The position numbers and the translations under genes were made by a program. The notes beneath the pieces were generated by a model that was given only the letters and a program-made list of their open reading frames with translations, had not been told where the DNA came from and ran no database searches. This document shows, piece by piece, positions 48,407 to 59,861 of a stretch of 64,000 nucleotides of DNA (its first letter is position 1; each line of letters starts with the position of its first letter). The stretch covers positions 186,001 to 250,000 of the forward strand of contig NTMA01000022.1 in the NCBI GenBank assembly GCA_002917075.1. The letters are read 5' to 3'. Source of the DNA: Hawksworthiomyces lignivorus. Lineage: Eukaryota > Ascomycota > Sordariomycetes > Ophiostomatales > Ophiostomataceae.

Positions 48407-49243
48407 TTATTTCATCTCAAAATTTCGCTCGCTGAGAATGTCGCGCAGTTCGTGCCGTCCATGCATGCCCTCCTTGGTGGCCACGCGCGCAATCACCCGC
48501 TGCGTCCAGGACGGTTGGTCTGAGCGGTTCTGGCTGGCGTTGAAGGCGTTGAGGGCCTTATCATAGCTTTGAAAGTGCTGTATCTGGGCAGCGTCGTCCC
48601 ACCGCTCGCGGTGCAGCACCTCGGCAGCCGGCAGACGTGGCTTGACCGCCGACGTGTCGTCCGGATGCGGGATGCCGACGGCGAGCCCGAACAGCGCGAC
48701 GACGCGGGACGGCAAGCCCAGGAACTCGGCCACCTCTCGCGGGCGATTGCGCGCGGCGCCTACGTAGCAGTTGCCGAGCCCCAGTGCCTCAGCGGCGACT
48801 ACCATGTTTTGCGCAGCAAACGCCGCGTCCAATGACGCCATCAGAAACATCTCCGTGTAGTCTAGGGAGAAGCCCGGCGGCTGTTGCCGTGTCGCCGCCA
48901 CAGTCTCGAGGCGGTGGAGGTCAGCGGTGAACACTAGAAACAGCGGCGCTTGCCGGATAAAATCCTGGTCGCCGCTCAGCGTCGCCAGCTGCGCCTTGCG
49001 CTCCGGGTCCTCCACGGCCACGACGGTCCACGTTTGGAGGTTCGATGACGTGGGAGCGCTCTGGGCAGCGGCCATCAGCACGTCGAGCGTGCCTGGCACC
49101 AGCGCCTGGCCTGGCGCAAAGCGGCGCACCGATCTGTGGGAGAGGAGCGTTGTGAGCGTATGGTTGACAGCCAAGTTGCCAATTGGCCCAGCAGCTGGCT
49201 GGCTGCCGTAGCGGCCTGCCACCAGAGATGGCAGATCGGACAT
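48407..49243 (-). CDS. nitroreductase-family flavoprotein (NfsA/FRP-like)
   Basis: Single-exon gene, 278 residues from the Met at 49243. An in-frame ATG 45 bp upstream exists but adds only a hydrophobic stretch. SHRSVRRFAPGQALVPG is the N-terminal FMN-binding block, and AAAQSAPTSSNLQTWTVV the second (SAPSSSN-Q). LDAAFAAQNMVVAAEALGLGNCYVGA and LFGLAVGIPHPD complete the NfsA-like pattern. These homodimeric enzymes use NADPH and FMN for two-electron reduction of nitro compounds, quinones or flavin. The GC-rich codon use and position next to a Zn2Cys6 factor and two drug-type exporters suggest a detoxification or metabolite module (inference). Confidence 0.92.
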   Translation of the reverse strand: MSDLPSLVAGRYGSQPAAGPIGNLAVNHTLTTLLSHRSVRRFAPGQALVPGTLDVLMAAAQSAPTSSNLQTWTVVAVEDPERKAQLATLSGDQDFIRQAPLFLVFTADLHRLETVAATRQQPPGFSLDYTEMFLMASLDAAFAAQNMVVAAEALGLGNCYVGAARNRPREVAEFLGLPSRVVALFGLAVGIPHPDDTSAVKPRLPAAEVLHRERWDDAAQIQHFQSYDKALNAFNASQNRSDQPSWTQRVIARVATKEGMHGRHELRDILSERNFEMK

Positions 49244-49342
49244 GTTGGCAGTGGAAAGGGAGATGCAGTGAGCAAATGACAAAACCAATTAATCAATCCC
49301 GTACGCGTAGACGGCTTCTATTATGAGTATGTGGCCTGCGTC

Positions 49343-49350
49343 TTTTTATA
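49343..49350 (-). promoter_or_regulatory. TATA box of nitroreductase gene
   Basis: On the minus strand this reads TATAAAAA, about 100 bp before the ATG. Confidence 0.45.
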
Positions 49351-50750
49351 TCTTGGCGGATGAGGCTGATTAGCAAGCCGCTGGCTTAAATGGCGTAATA
49401 TGTGGCCCGGTACCGCAATCGGCGGCGGGATGAGCTAGAGATTTAAGTGTGAAGTTGGCGTCAACTTTGACTATCTCTTATCTTTCCACAAAAGAGGGAA
49501 GTCAAGAAAATAAGGAACCTTTGAATTTATTGCACAAGTGGTCTTGTTTATGTAGCATGTCGTTGAACATTTTACATAGATCCTGACATGAAAATATCAC
49601 TCCCCGCAATACTTAACCAATAACATATTAATGCGGATAATATTAATGAGCCTCAATTGACGCCCTCAAGAAGACGTCAGCTAAGCGCAGCAAAACGTTA
49701 TTCAGATCGTTGTTCTTCCTCGTGATGATAAGAGGGAGATAGGAAGCATACCTCCTATCGCCTAGAGATTTATCCTGCTTTTGAAAAGACGGGCTATTAT
49801 CTATTTTAATGATATCCTATATGTCCTATGTTACTTAGTGAAAGCCAACTATGCATGTGCCTCTGAGCATTTGGATTCAAGAACTTCGATGAAATAATAC
49901 ACACCACATACGTTCATAAATATCTCGTGGCAGTACAGAGAACACTCCGGTTTAGTGCCGTTGCGTCCTTCGCGACCTGTATCGTGGACTACTACAAATA
50001 ATTTCCAAGGCGCGACTGATGCAGGCGATGTAAGCCGAAGTAGGGCATATAACAATGAATCATGAGGGAAGAACCAAGCCAAAGAAATATTTACTCAGTG
50101 TCACTGACCTTTCGTAGCACGAGACACAAAAGCTGCCATATCATATTTCGAAACGTCACACGACATCATAGAGGACGCTTCAACCACATAGTGTGGTAAA
50201 TATATGTCGACGCCACAGACATCCGCAAATCGCTATGAGGTATTTCACGGCTCAGAGTTGGACTGTGATGTCGAACAAAAGTAGAGAACCCAATAACTTC
50301 AATGGATGTCTTAGCACTGCCAGAGTCAGCTAGATTAATGCCAGAGATAGTATTTGCTGTGCTGTGGATGCTCAGCTATTCATGATATCACTCTCGGACA
50401 ATAATTTGATCTCTGCAATATCAAGCATCTTCATTTGACGAGGCTCAGCCACCGGATGCTGCGAAAAATGGTTACTACCGACGGCGATGTGGCTTTCTCT
50501 CGATGTAAGGTCAGGTTTCTTAGAAAGGCGAATTTGTCATGGGCGTCTTTAAAGGAAAACCAGGTTTGGCGACGTGAATCGCTACTTTTCACTGGACATG
50601 CTCATATGGACGGAGAATACCAGAGATTGCTAAGCGTAGTTTTGTCAACTGGATGACTTGCAGCCTATGGTCAATAAGCACGTCGGGGCTAACACTTTTA
50701 AATAAGGACAAAGTCCGCTGTAGTAATACCAGAATTGTGAGCCCCACAAA

Positions 50751-50787
50751 ACTCCGGACACTCCGTCTCAGCATTCCGAAAACTCCG
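50751..50787. promoter_or_regulatory. ACTCCG motif cluster upstream of Zn2Cys6 activator
   Basis: ACTCCG occurs at 50751, 50760 and 50782, with ATTCCG at 50773, all in 37 bp. The complement CGGAGT contains the CGG triplet recognised by zinc-cluster proteins. A similar cluster precedes the first MFS gene. Confidence 0.45.
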
Positions 50788-50886
50788 CATGTCTTATTGT
50801 AGACGACTCCGATGCAGAATAGAACCCTTTTTCTCCCATTCCACTTACAACTACACACATCTAAGGTTAAAGAAGGCCTTTAAGCT

Positions 50887-53268
50887 ATGTATCAAACTAT
50901 TGCCCAATATTCTCCGCCGCTGCAGGGAGCGGAGCCGATAACCCACAGCCCGTCTCCAACTCCGGTTCCCCTACGGCAGTCCCGCAAGCAGGTCTCGAGG
51001 GCCTGTGACTGGTGCCGTGCCCGTAGGGTGAAATGCGACAACGAGCGGCCATGTAGAGCATGCCGGCAGAAGGGTATAGCGTGTGGGGCAAGGGGCATGG
51101 ATGAACTGCGGTCTCTGCCCCAGGCGCTTCGGTAAGATTTGACTCGGTACCCGTGCAGAAGAGCGTACGAGTGATATGATTGACTAACACGGTAGTTTAG
51201 AGAAATCGAAAGATTAAAACATCGGGTCCGAGAGCTCGAGACAGAACTTGAGGCTTGCCGCCTTTCTTCTACAGCTCCGACAGCTTACACAATCTCAACC
51301 CCGTCAATGTCGACGACTGCACCACCGTCGAACTCTGGAAACTCGGATTCGCATCCCGCGAGCCCGCAAAAGGATCCAGCTCCTCTATTTACGCAGACGT
51401 GGCGCGCTGATAACGCACAATGGGAAGGGATCTGTGTAGCTACCGCCCGCTCGGAGCAGACATCTTACTATGGACCGGCGTCGGCGTTCTATTTCATGAG
51501 TCGCATCGGTGCCTATATTGGCAAAACTTTCCAGCAGTCTTTCCAAGAACGAACCATGCAGCCACGCGGCATGAATCATGCCTTGACCAAGCTGACAAGC
51601 ATTATCAACCCCGACGCCGTCACGGCCAGCGGTGCCAGAGCGCCATACATGTCTCGCGCACAAGAAGAGTACTATCTGAGCACGTTCTGGGAGACCCTCC
51701 ACTGTGCCCTGCCTGTCATCGATGAAGCGGACTTTCGAAAGCACTACAACTCTCTCTGGGAGACTTCGGGGTCTTCCAGGAAAGATTCAGCTCTTGTCGA
51801 CATTATCCTGGCTGTCTGCATCCAAAGCTCTTGGACGTTCGTCCCGGGCGGTGCAGCATCGTCGTTAGCTCAACCGGAGGCCGATTGCGATGCTACAATT
51901 GCTGGGCGGTGGCACTACCGTCGCAGCCAAAACCTGCTGGCGACTGAAATGGAGAGTCCTTTTATAGCTACGGTCCAGTGTGATATTTTCTCCGTCATCT
52001 ATCTTTGCTGTGCGTCGTTTCAGAACACGGCGCACACGGCTCTGGCGCAGGCCGTACGGCACGCGACGATCCTCGGCCTGCACCGTGAGCCTCCTGAATT
52101 TATGTCACTGCAGGAGAGAGAGCTGCGGAAGCGCATCTGGTGGGTCCTCTTCACCATCGAGGCCAAGACCTGCACAAAGCTGGGGCGGCCGTTTGCCATG
52201 CACCCGTCTCAGGTGTCGGTGACGCTGCCCTCAGACAGCGTTCTTGTGGCGACAGGCAGCGGCTCCAGCTTGGGCGTATACGGCGACAACGGAGTGACTT
52301 GGCTCAGCTATGCGCTCCAGTGCCAGAAATTTACCTGTAAGGCCACAGAGGTCTACCACGTCGTGTGGGACCAGTACGGTGAGATCCTCAGTGCGCAGGG
52401 CCTCACCTCTCCCTACAAGCACCCCGCGGTCCTCGAGAAGTGCGCCGACGTTCTGGCTGCGCAGATGCCGGGTCTTCTGGCCTGGGTTGAGCAAGTACCG
52501 GCGGACCTAAAGACGGCGCGTCGGCGAGGCGGACAGCCCTTCTCGCTGGACCTGTCGCCCCTGGAGATCGATACGCTGGCGCCCACATGGCTGCAGCGCC
52601 AGCGACTGTATCTAGAGATGATCTACCACACAATGGTCGCCAACCTGTACCGGCCGTTCATCTCTTTCTACCACAACCAGGGCACGCACTACACGCCGGC
52701 CACGGAGCGCCACGCAGCCGCGTGCGTCCGCCACGGCATCGCCCACATCCGCATCATGCACCAGGCCGTCCAGGAAACGACGCTCATGGCCGGCTGGCAC
52801 GAGTTCTTTCTGCTGCACTGGAACGCCACCGTGACGCTCATCGGCTTTCTGCTCGCCCACCCCGTGCACCCCTCCACGGCGCAGGCGCGCGATGCCGTAG
52901 AAAAGAGCATCGAAGTGTGCGATATCTTTGGGACCCACTTTGGCGTCGCTGCTAGCGCAGCGTCAATCGCGCGGTGCCTGCTCATCAGAGTAGACCAGGT
53001 CATGACCCGCGTCAGCACGAGCATTTTTGCTGACGGAGCCAATATATTAGAGCCTGGCACCGGTGTAGAACATGGCCAAGACCAAAACAACGAGAGTCCA
53101 AACGGTTTGTCAGCTCCGATGGCAAGCAGCAGCGGATTGGAGGGGCTAGACCCCGGGCAGCCGGAGGACCCCGAGGTGTTCAGCGAGTTTATGGACTGGG
53201 CTTTGGCGGTGGACTCCTTCAACAGCTTGGAGTTTTTCTCTGCACCATTAAATGATGTGTCTCTCTAG
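50887..53268 (+). CDS. Zn2Cys6 transcription activator with fungal_trans domain
   Basis: Two exons: 50887..51131 and 51201..53268, 770 residues. The binuclear zinc cluster spans C40-C66 (C-x2-C-x6-C-x5-C-x2-C-x6-C, ACDWCRARRVKCDNERP). The intron falls just after the cluster, as is common. Then comes a coiled coil, REIERLKHRVRELETELEA, for dimerisation. The middle homology region contains EYYLSTFWETLHCALPVIDE, ARHATILGLHRE-like AVRHATILGLHREPPEF, and ELRKRIWWVLFTIEAKTCTK followed by LGRPFAM, the fungal_trans core. The acidic C-terminus (EDPEVFSEFMDWALAVD) may activate transcription. The layout resembles XlnR/AmyR-like regulators, but no sugar gene is adjacent. Tandem with two MFS pumps, which it may control (inference). 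Confidence 0.95.
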
Positions 53269-53625
53269 TGGAAATCCTGGAGTTAGCGATTGGTAAGCCC
53301 CGCGATGGGAAATTGTTTGATGGTTGATCAAATAAGCACTCCGCAACTCCGCGAAACGCGATGAAATATTAACACGGAGTTTCGGAACGTCCCTTGGCGG
53401 TACAGGGATGAAAATAATTTACAACTTACACAAATGGTATAAATGAAGTCCTGCTCCTGGATTAATGGCTCTTCATGTTTTTTTAATCTTTTTAGCTTCT
53501 TTGGTTGATAGCCTTATCTTATCTCTCCTTTCTAATTTTTATCTTTTATTTTTTTGCCTAAGCTATTCCTTCTCCTTCTTTCTTTACATCATCGTTTCGG
53601 CTCCTTGGTCTCCAGCCTCTTCAAC
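53269..53625. promoter_or_regulatory. MFS promoter with ACTCCG/CGGAGT cluster
   Basis: Within 53338-53387 lie ACTCCG (53338), ACTCCG (53346), CGGAGT (53375) and TTCGGAA (53381). This resembles the cluster upstream of the activator and includes inverted copies. The cluster begins 70 bp after the activator stop codon and is about 240-290 bp before the MFS start. Confidence 0.45.
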
Positions 53626-55459
53626 ATGGCAAACATGGCGTCCCTAGAAGGAGTTGCTCTCCCCGGCGGCGACAGCTCGTCTGATACCGAAAAAGCGCAA
53701 ACTTCCAAGGAAGAAGTGCTGCTAGAACAGACGATAGGCATATCCACCGACCCCTCTGGGCCGGCACCAGAGCAACCTGACCTTCCCGAAGAGCGCAGCA
53801 TCCAGGGCCTGCGCTGGTGTATCGTGTTGGTTGCTATCCTGGCCGCCAACGTCCTCTACGGCTTAGATACCACCATCGCGGCCGACATTCAGGCGGCAGT
53901 GGCTCAAGATTTGAACAACATCGCGGAGCTCGGCTGGCTTGGCTATGGCTTTGGCTTGGGCTCGACAGTGGGAATCCTGCCGTTCGGAAAGGCGTACGGA
54001 CTTTTTGATGTCAAATGGACCTATATTCTCTGCCTGACCAATTTTGCCGCCGGCAGCGCGCTGTGCGGCGGGGCACCATCGATGAGTTCTCTCATTGTCG
54101 GTCGCGTATGGGCTGGCGTGGGCGGCGCTGGCATGTATCTCGGGTAAGTATGCGACGGAGAACGATTGGGATTTATGCATAGCCAGCGAAGATGGAAACT
54201 GACATCTGAGCAGGACCCTAAATCTCATGACGTCGCTGACTACGGCACGTGAGCAGGCTGTGTACATTGCTGTCCAGGTCATTGCGTACGGCGTCGGCTG
54301 CATCTTGGGCCCTGTTGTCGGCGGGCTGCTCGCTGACAGCTCGGCAACGTGGAGATGGGTGAGTCTGTGTTTCTTTTTCGCACTATGAGCTTTTGGAGCC
54401 CCTCGCTGATCGATGGCGTCTGCCCTGTAGGCATTCTATCTCAATCTTGTCATGTTTGGTGCCACCAGCCCATTCTATGTCTTTGCCTTGCCCTCGCTTC
54501 CTCGCCAGGTCCACCTTCCCTTCGTCACAAAGCTGATGCGGCTGGACTGGCTGGGGATTGTCCTCAGCGCCGCCATGTATGTGTGCTTCGTGCTGGCCTT
54601 TAGCTTTGGCGGCACGTCGTGGGCGTGGAGCGACGGCCGGTTCATCGCATTGGTAGTCCTCTTCGGCGTCTTCGTCATCGCCTTCGCCGTTACGCAACGC
54701 TATGCCGTCTTCACCACGCCGAAGAACCGGCTCTTCCCCTGCGAGTTTCTGGCCGACCGTCAGCTGGTGCTGCTGTTCGTGTGCACTGCCTGCGCCGGCG
54801 CTGCGCTTTTCGTCGGCATCTACTACATCCCGCTGTACTTCCAGTTTGTGCACGGTGACTCAGGCACGGCAGCCGCCGTACGTCTGCTGCCCTTTATCAT
54901 CTTCTATCTGACCTCCGCGCTGTCGTGCGGCTACGCCATGCCGCGCACTGGCTACCACTGGATTTGGTACCTGCTGTCAGGCATGTTGCTCACGGCCGGC
55001 GCCGCCGCCATGTACGCGGCCGTGGACCTGGACTCGCCTCCCTCGCGTACGTACGGCTTCTCGCTGCTGCTGGGCCTGGGCCTAACCACGAGCCAGGCCG
55101 GCTACAACCTGGCTGTGGGCCACGTGAACGCCGACAGCGCGGCCGAGGCCATCCAGTTCCTCAATATCTCCCAGGGCATTAGCCAGATGCTGGGCCTGCT
55201 GGTCGCCAGCGCCATTTTCCAGAGCGAGACCTTTGCAGGCCTCAAGGCGGTGCTCTCCGGGCAGGGCTTCTCGGACGCGCAGGTTCGGGCTGCCGTTGCC
55301 GGGTCGCGCAGCGAGGTGCTGACCACCGTCTCGCCAGATCTGCGGCGGCGGTGTCTGGAGGTCATTGTGCAGACCATCCAGCGCGAGTGGATCCTGGTTC
55401 TAGCTGCCGGTGCGCTGCTGGCGGTTTCTTCTTGCTTTCTTTCGAAGAAGCGCTTTTGA
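53626..55459 (+). CDS. MFS drug:H+ antiporter, 14-helix (DHA2) type
   Basis: Three exons: 53626..54143, 54214..54358, 54431..55459, 563 residues. A hydrophilic N-terminus of about 60 residues precedes helix one (WCIVLVAILAANVLYGLDTTI), whose LDTTI is the DHA2 motif D1. LGSTVGILPFGKAYGLFD carries motif A-like residues, VGRVWAGVGGAGMYLG motif B, and YGVGCILGPVVGGLLAD motif C, the antiporter motif. About 14 hydrophobic helices can be counted. Such pumps export toxins, fungicides or secondary metabolites by proton antiport. The Met at 53626 is chosen because upstream in-frame sequence is T-rich leader. It lies directly downstream of the Zn2Cys6 activator on the same strand. Confidence 0.93.
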
Positions 55460-56751
55460 AAGGACAGAAAAAAAATATTACTGCATTGCAGGGTGCGGCA
55501 TGGGGTTTTTGAATTGCATAGAATGGTCATAGAATGGTTTGCTTAGAGAACCCATGCTTTCTGACGTGGGCTGCATTTAGAATTAGGTTTAATAAACTCA
55601 GCTGAGATAAGCACGGGGCTCATTGTATTTCAAATTCGGCTGCGTTCACTTGGGCAGCACTGGCAGGCTCTATCCCGGCAAAGGTCTCGCCGGCCATTTT
55701 GCCACAGGCGTAGAGGAATGCCTCGACTGGTTCTGCAAGTCCACAAACCGGCCCAGGGATTGGGCGAAATGTTTGGCAATTTCACACGAGCATCTGGAAA
55801 AATCTGGGCTTGGAGAGTCGATACTCTGGGGATTAAGTTTAGTTAGTCTCAGTGCTTTCTGGTAGTTTACCATTCACTAGCCAATTAAAGAAGGTTAGTA
55901 CCGTTGGTATCTTTGATCAAGCTCGAAACAAAGAGATGCAACCGAATTTCCTTTTTTCGATTTTTTTCTGCTTTTCTTTTTTCTTCTTCATTTAGAACTT
56001 GAAATGAATTCTCTGTTATGAATAAAGATTAGTGGTAGAGAAGCTAATGCGCAGAGACGTACTGCACAGCGCACACAGACCAGAGGACAAAAATAGCTTC
56101 TCAAAACGAAATGCAGCATTACTGCATTTCGTTTTAAGAATGTCCCAAACAGCTTTTGAAAATAATTTTATTTGAATTATTTAATGACTGAATGCTCAAG
56201 TATTTCTCGCGCAGTTCTTCATTACGAATTGAGACGAACTTGCTTGACCTTCCAAGTAAGAAAAGAGAGAATCGTAAGAGATGTCGATATGCTTGACCTG
56301 TGATGATCTTGCAAGCATGGCACTGTTAACTCAAACGATTGCCACATTAGTCGAAATACATCCTGCTTAAAAAAATCATATCAAAAGTTACAAATGCGAA
56401 TACGAGACTTTATCGAAGAACAGCGCAGTCATCATGAAGTCAGTTTAGAGCTATGTTTCTTGCAGATCGGGCTATTTTCACTCCGATGAAGACTCAAGCC
56501 CGTAATACCGTGTACTAACACGACCACTTCGCGTAATAAAGCCGATAAAACCCTCTACTACCTTCCCGTTAGGCAGCCACCAAACGGCTCCGAGATAAGC
56601 TAATCTTCGGGGATTATTGACAAGAAAGAAAAATTCAGCACGCTACCAGTGACGAAAGTTCTGTGCTAATACTTAAAGTGTTGTTGCGCCGTATGCGTAG
56701 GGAAGGGTTGCTTCTGTGACTTTTATCGAGAAAATTGAGCCATTGAACAAC
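55460..56751. other. intergenic region between two MFS genes
   Basis: 1.3 kb. Contains a perfect 14-bp inverted repeat at 56103-56135 and one ACTCCG at 56480. No gene is evident. The right end is the promoter of the second MFS gene. Confidence 0.55.
56103..56135. repeat. perfect 14-bp hairpin
   Basis: Arms AAAACGAAATGCAG and CTGCATTTCGTTTT are exact complements around a 5-base loop CATTA. The hairpin lies about 640 bp after one MFS stop and 615 bp before the next start. Function unknown. Confidence 0.85.
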
Positions 56752-58509
56752 ATGTCTCTGGCCATCGAACTCGCTCCTCTGCCCGAGGCATTGGCGCCGC
56801 CGGCGCTTCCTGCTCCCGTAGCTGTTGCCGGTGCAGATTTGAAGAGTAGCGCTGCAGTGGCCGTGGAGACGGACTCGGCCAGCCAGTCAGGTAGCACAGC
56901 GGAAGACGTAGTTGCTTCCTCCGCGCATGCATCCCCGCCGTTCACTACCGCTGCGCAGGAGCCGCCGTCGGAGGTGGCTGCGGTCGCCGAAGATGAGTCG
57001 TCATACCCAACGGGTTTGCAGCTCTACTTGATCTTGTTATCGGCGACGCTGGTGCTTATCTTGGTGAGCGTCGACTACTCCATTATCTCAGTCATCCTGC
57101 CGGCGCTCACCGACGACTTCCACACGACCTCCGACGTGGGCTGGTATACGACTGCGTTCCGGCTCTGCTCGTGCAGCTTCCAGTTCGCCGCCGGCAAGAT
57201 GTACCGCGTCTTTCCGCTGAAGTACGTCTTCATGGCCGCCATTATCTTCTTCACCCTGGGGTCCGTCATCTGCGCCGCTTCGCCCACCAGCGTCGGTTTC
57301 ATTATCGGCCGCGCCGTTACCGGCGTCTGTACTGGCTTCATGCTCACGGGATTTTTTGCCCTGCAGGTCCAGACTTTGCCCCTGCGCAAGCGCCCGCTGG
57401 TCGTCGGCGTCCTGGGCCCCGTCGGCCTGATTGCCAACATTGTCGCACCCATTATTGGCGGTGCCATCGTCGACGGGCTCGGCTGGCGGTGGTGCTTCTG
57501 GATCACCGTGCCGCTGGGCGGCGTCGTGCTTGCTGGCATGTTCTTCTGCATGCCGTACAACCCGCCCGTCGAGGTCCTGCCCTGGCGCGAGCGCCTGGCC
57601 CACCTTGACCTGCTGGGCAATCTCATCCTGGTGCCATCGCTCGTCTGCCTGTTCATGGCGCTCGGCTGGGCTGGCACCCTCTATGCATGGAACTCGCCCA
57701 CCATCATCGGTCTCATGGTCGCCTTTTCCGTGCTTCTCATCCTCTTTGTGCTTCACCAGCTGCGCCGAGGCGACAAAGCTACGCTGCCCCTGCGCATCCT
57801 CCGCAACCGCTCCGTCTGGTTCGCCTTCTGCTTCGCCCTGGGCTGCAACGCCTCCATGAACGTCGTCGAGTACTACCTGCCCACCTACTTCCAGGCCGTC
57901 CGCGGCATCTCTGCCACCGAGAGCGGCTATCTGCTGTTCCCCGTCGCCGGCGGCGCCATCCTGGCCACCCTGGTCGAGGGCGGCTCCGTGTCCCTGTTCG
58001 GCTACTACACGCCCTTTATGCTGGCCACGTCCGTGCTGCTGCCCGTCTTTGCGGGCCTGATGACGACGCTGACCTCAGACATGACGATTGTGCGCATCCT
58101 GCTGTACTCGGGTTTTTTCGGGTTCGCCGGCTCCCTCGGCTTCCAGGGCCCCCAGTCCGCCGTGCAGACTTGCCTCCCCACAGCCGACGCGAGCATCGGC
58201 CTGTCCGTCGTCGTCTTTGCGCAGTCCTTTGGCGCAGCCGTTGCTCTCGGCGCGGCGCAGAGCATCTTCTCCAACCAGCTCAAGAGCAACATGCAGTCGT
58301 TTGCCCCGTCGGTGAACGAGACTCTGATCGAGAACAGCGGCTTGACCAACGTGTTCAGCTTGGTAACCCCAGACGAAGTGCCAGGGGTGGTGCTCGCTCT
58401 GGACAAGAGCCTGGTTCATACCTGGTATCTTGCCGTTGGCTTGGCCTGTTTTACCATGATTGGCAGCTTGGGCACAGAATGGAGGAGCGTGAAGAAAAAG
58501 AAGGATTGA
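56752..58509 (+). CDS. second MFS drug:H+ antiporter, DHA2 type
   Basis: Single-exon gene, 585 residues, very GC-rich. The ATG at 56752 is the first in frame. A long Ala/Pro/Glu-rich N-terminus of about 85 residues precedes helix one. LVSVDYSIISVILPALTDDF is DHA2 motif D1. DVGWYTTAFRLCSCSFQFAAGKMY is the next helix pair, GRAVTGVCTGFMLTG motif B, and GPVGLIANIVAPIIGGAIVDGLGWRW motif C, split here between helices. About 14 helices follow. It resembles toxin-efflux pumps of the AflT type. Unlike the first MFS gene it has no introns, so the two are not a recent tandem duplication. Substrate unknown; co-location with nitroreductase and activator suggests joint use. Confidence 0.93.
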   Translation: MSLAIELAPLPEALAPPALPAPVAVAGADLKSSAAVAVETDSASQSGSTAEDVVASSAHASPPFTTAAQEPPSEVAAVAEDESSYPTGLQLYLILLSATLVLILVSVDYSIISVILPALTDDFHTTSDVGWYTTAFRLCSCSFQFAAGKMYRVFPLKYVFMAAIIFFTLGSVICAASPTSVGFIIGRAVTGVCTGFMLTGFFALQVQTLPLRKRPLVVGVLGPVGLIANIVAPIIGGAIVDGLGWRWCFWITVPLGGVVLAGMFFCMPYNPPVEVLPWRERLAHLDLLGNLILVPSLVCLFMALGWAGTLYAWNSPTIIGLMVAFSVLLILFVLHQLRRGDKATLPLRILRNRSVWFAFCFALGCNASMNVVEYYLPTYFQAVRGISATESGYLLFPVAGGAILATLVEGGSVSLFGYYTPFMLATSVLLPVFAGLMTTLTSDMTIVRILLYSGFFGFAGSLGFQGPQSAVQTCLPTADASIGLSVVVFAQSFGAAVALGAAQSIFSNQLKSNMQSFAPSVNETLIENSGLTNVFSLVTPDEVPGVVLALDKSLVHTWYLAVGLACFTMIGSLGTEWRSVKKKKD

Positions 58510-59861
58510 TTACAAAACCATACAACTCTAAGCTTAGCATACAAGAAATAGAGCTATCAGTATCACATAAAACGCAAAAAATGAATAATTGCAACCTCGG
58601 TGGCACACGATAAAATGAGACAGCATTGCTCTGGTCGCGGTTTTTAGCTAACACATGCTACAATTTTTGGTGGTCTTCGCAGTGAGATATTGTCTCTTCG
58701 AAATCCCATGGATGAGTCCTCGTGTGCTACAACACGAGGGTGTATCTCAGGATACGGCCGCAAAATTTTGCGAATGTGACTAAGCTTAGGGAGGTTTCTC
58801 TGCAATAGTAATGCTATGTGTACTATCCATAGAACAACTAGCTACGTTGTATGCAGGGTATTGATTATGTTGATTACGAACCCAATTTTAAACAAGTGAT
58901 AACGACTGGTCGTTACTCCATTCTTATCAGCTAATTTTACTATCTAAGGTAAGAAGCGAGGATATATTTCCCAAGGCTTAAATGAACTTATTGGCAAAGC
59001 TATCAAGGTCAGCCTGGTTAGAGCCACGAGAGCCATTACGGAGTAGAAGAAGTCAGACCCAGGGGCACTCAGGGGTTGTGGAGATATGTATAGCGTGAAT
59101 TATACAGTACATGTTTGGATATATACGCACAGTATAAGCACGTGTACTGCTTCAGCGGCTTTACATATGACTTGGCACTCCTCAACAGTTTTCCTGCAAA
59201 GTACTTTAGATCTGCTCCACTTATAACGGATACGCCAATGCGGGCTGCCCGTGTCCGGGGGGGTGAAATCAACTGCGACTTGCCCCGCAAGAGGGCAGCA
59301 CCGGGAGACAATGGAACCCAACAGCATGGTGTTCGATCTCATTACCAGAGAATGAAGACTTTTAACTGTTCAGGAATGCTTTCTTATGGCTCGGTTAAGC
59401 TTCGTTAAAATCACTGTAATCGCTTTTTAGCATCTAGGCGATATTCGTGGTGGGGATCGCGGGAGCTCCCGCTGCTACTGACACCTGGAACGTGGCAACA
59501 TGCTTGCTATTCTAAGGCCTACGTACCTATGATGCACCTAATCGAAGTAGCTGAAGACGTTGTTGAAACGGAGAGCATACAGGATGCGGAACGTCATATT
59601 GTAGAAACAACATAGAGAAAACGTGCGGCTTTGCATCGTCTACCTTTGGATTAAAGCACAAGTCTACGTCGTCGCCGACATTTTAAAGAAACCCCATTCA
59701 CGGCACGATGCGCCATATACCCGGTCAGCCCTCCAAACTTCTTCCATGATACCTTATTACCAACACATTTTGCATCTAACAAACAATCTAGTATTGCACT
59801 GTTCCTAGCTCTCTCGCGCAGTTTCTAGCAGCGGAGAGAAGCCACGTTCAAGATCTACACC
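58510..59861. other. convergent intergenic region
   Basis: 1.35 kb between converging genes. A TACGGAGTAG motif is at about 59038. Open frames are small and unconvincing. Confidence 0.5.

Larger units (their letters stand above)
49244..50886. other. divergent intergenic region of nitroreductase and activator
   Basis: 1.6 kb. The left end holds the nitroreductase core promoter. The right end has an ACTCCG cluster 100-140 bp before the activator start. The middle is AT-rich and unexplained. Confidence 0.5.

Noticed and set aside
49849..50082. 77-residue minus-strand frame between nitroreductase and activator
   Set aside because: No coherent domain, signal or composition bias; likely chance.
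57088..57756. 222-residue minus-strand open frame inside the second MFS gene
   Set aside because: It is antisense to a complete transporter with all family motifs. GC-rich codons make stop-free shadows common, and its protein is compositionally odd.
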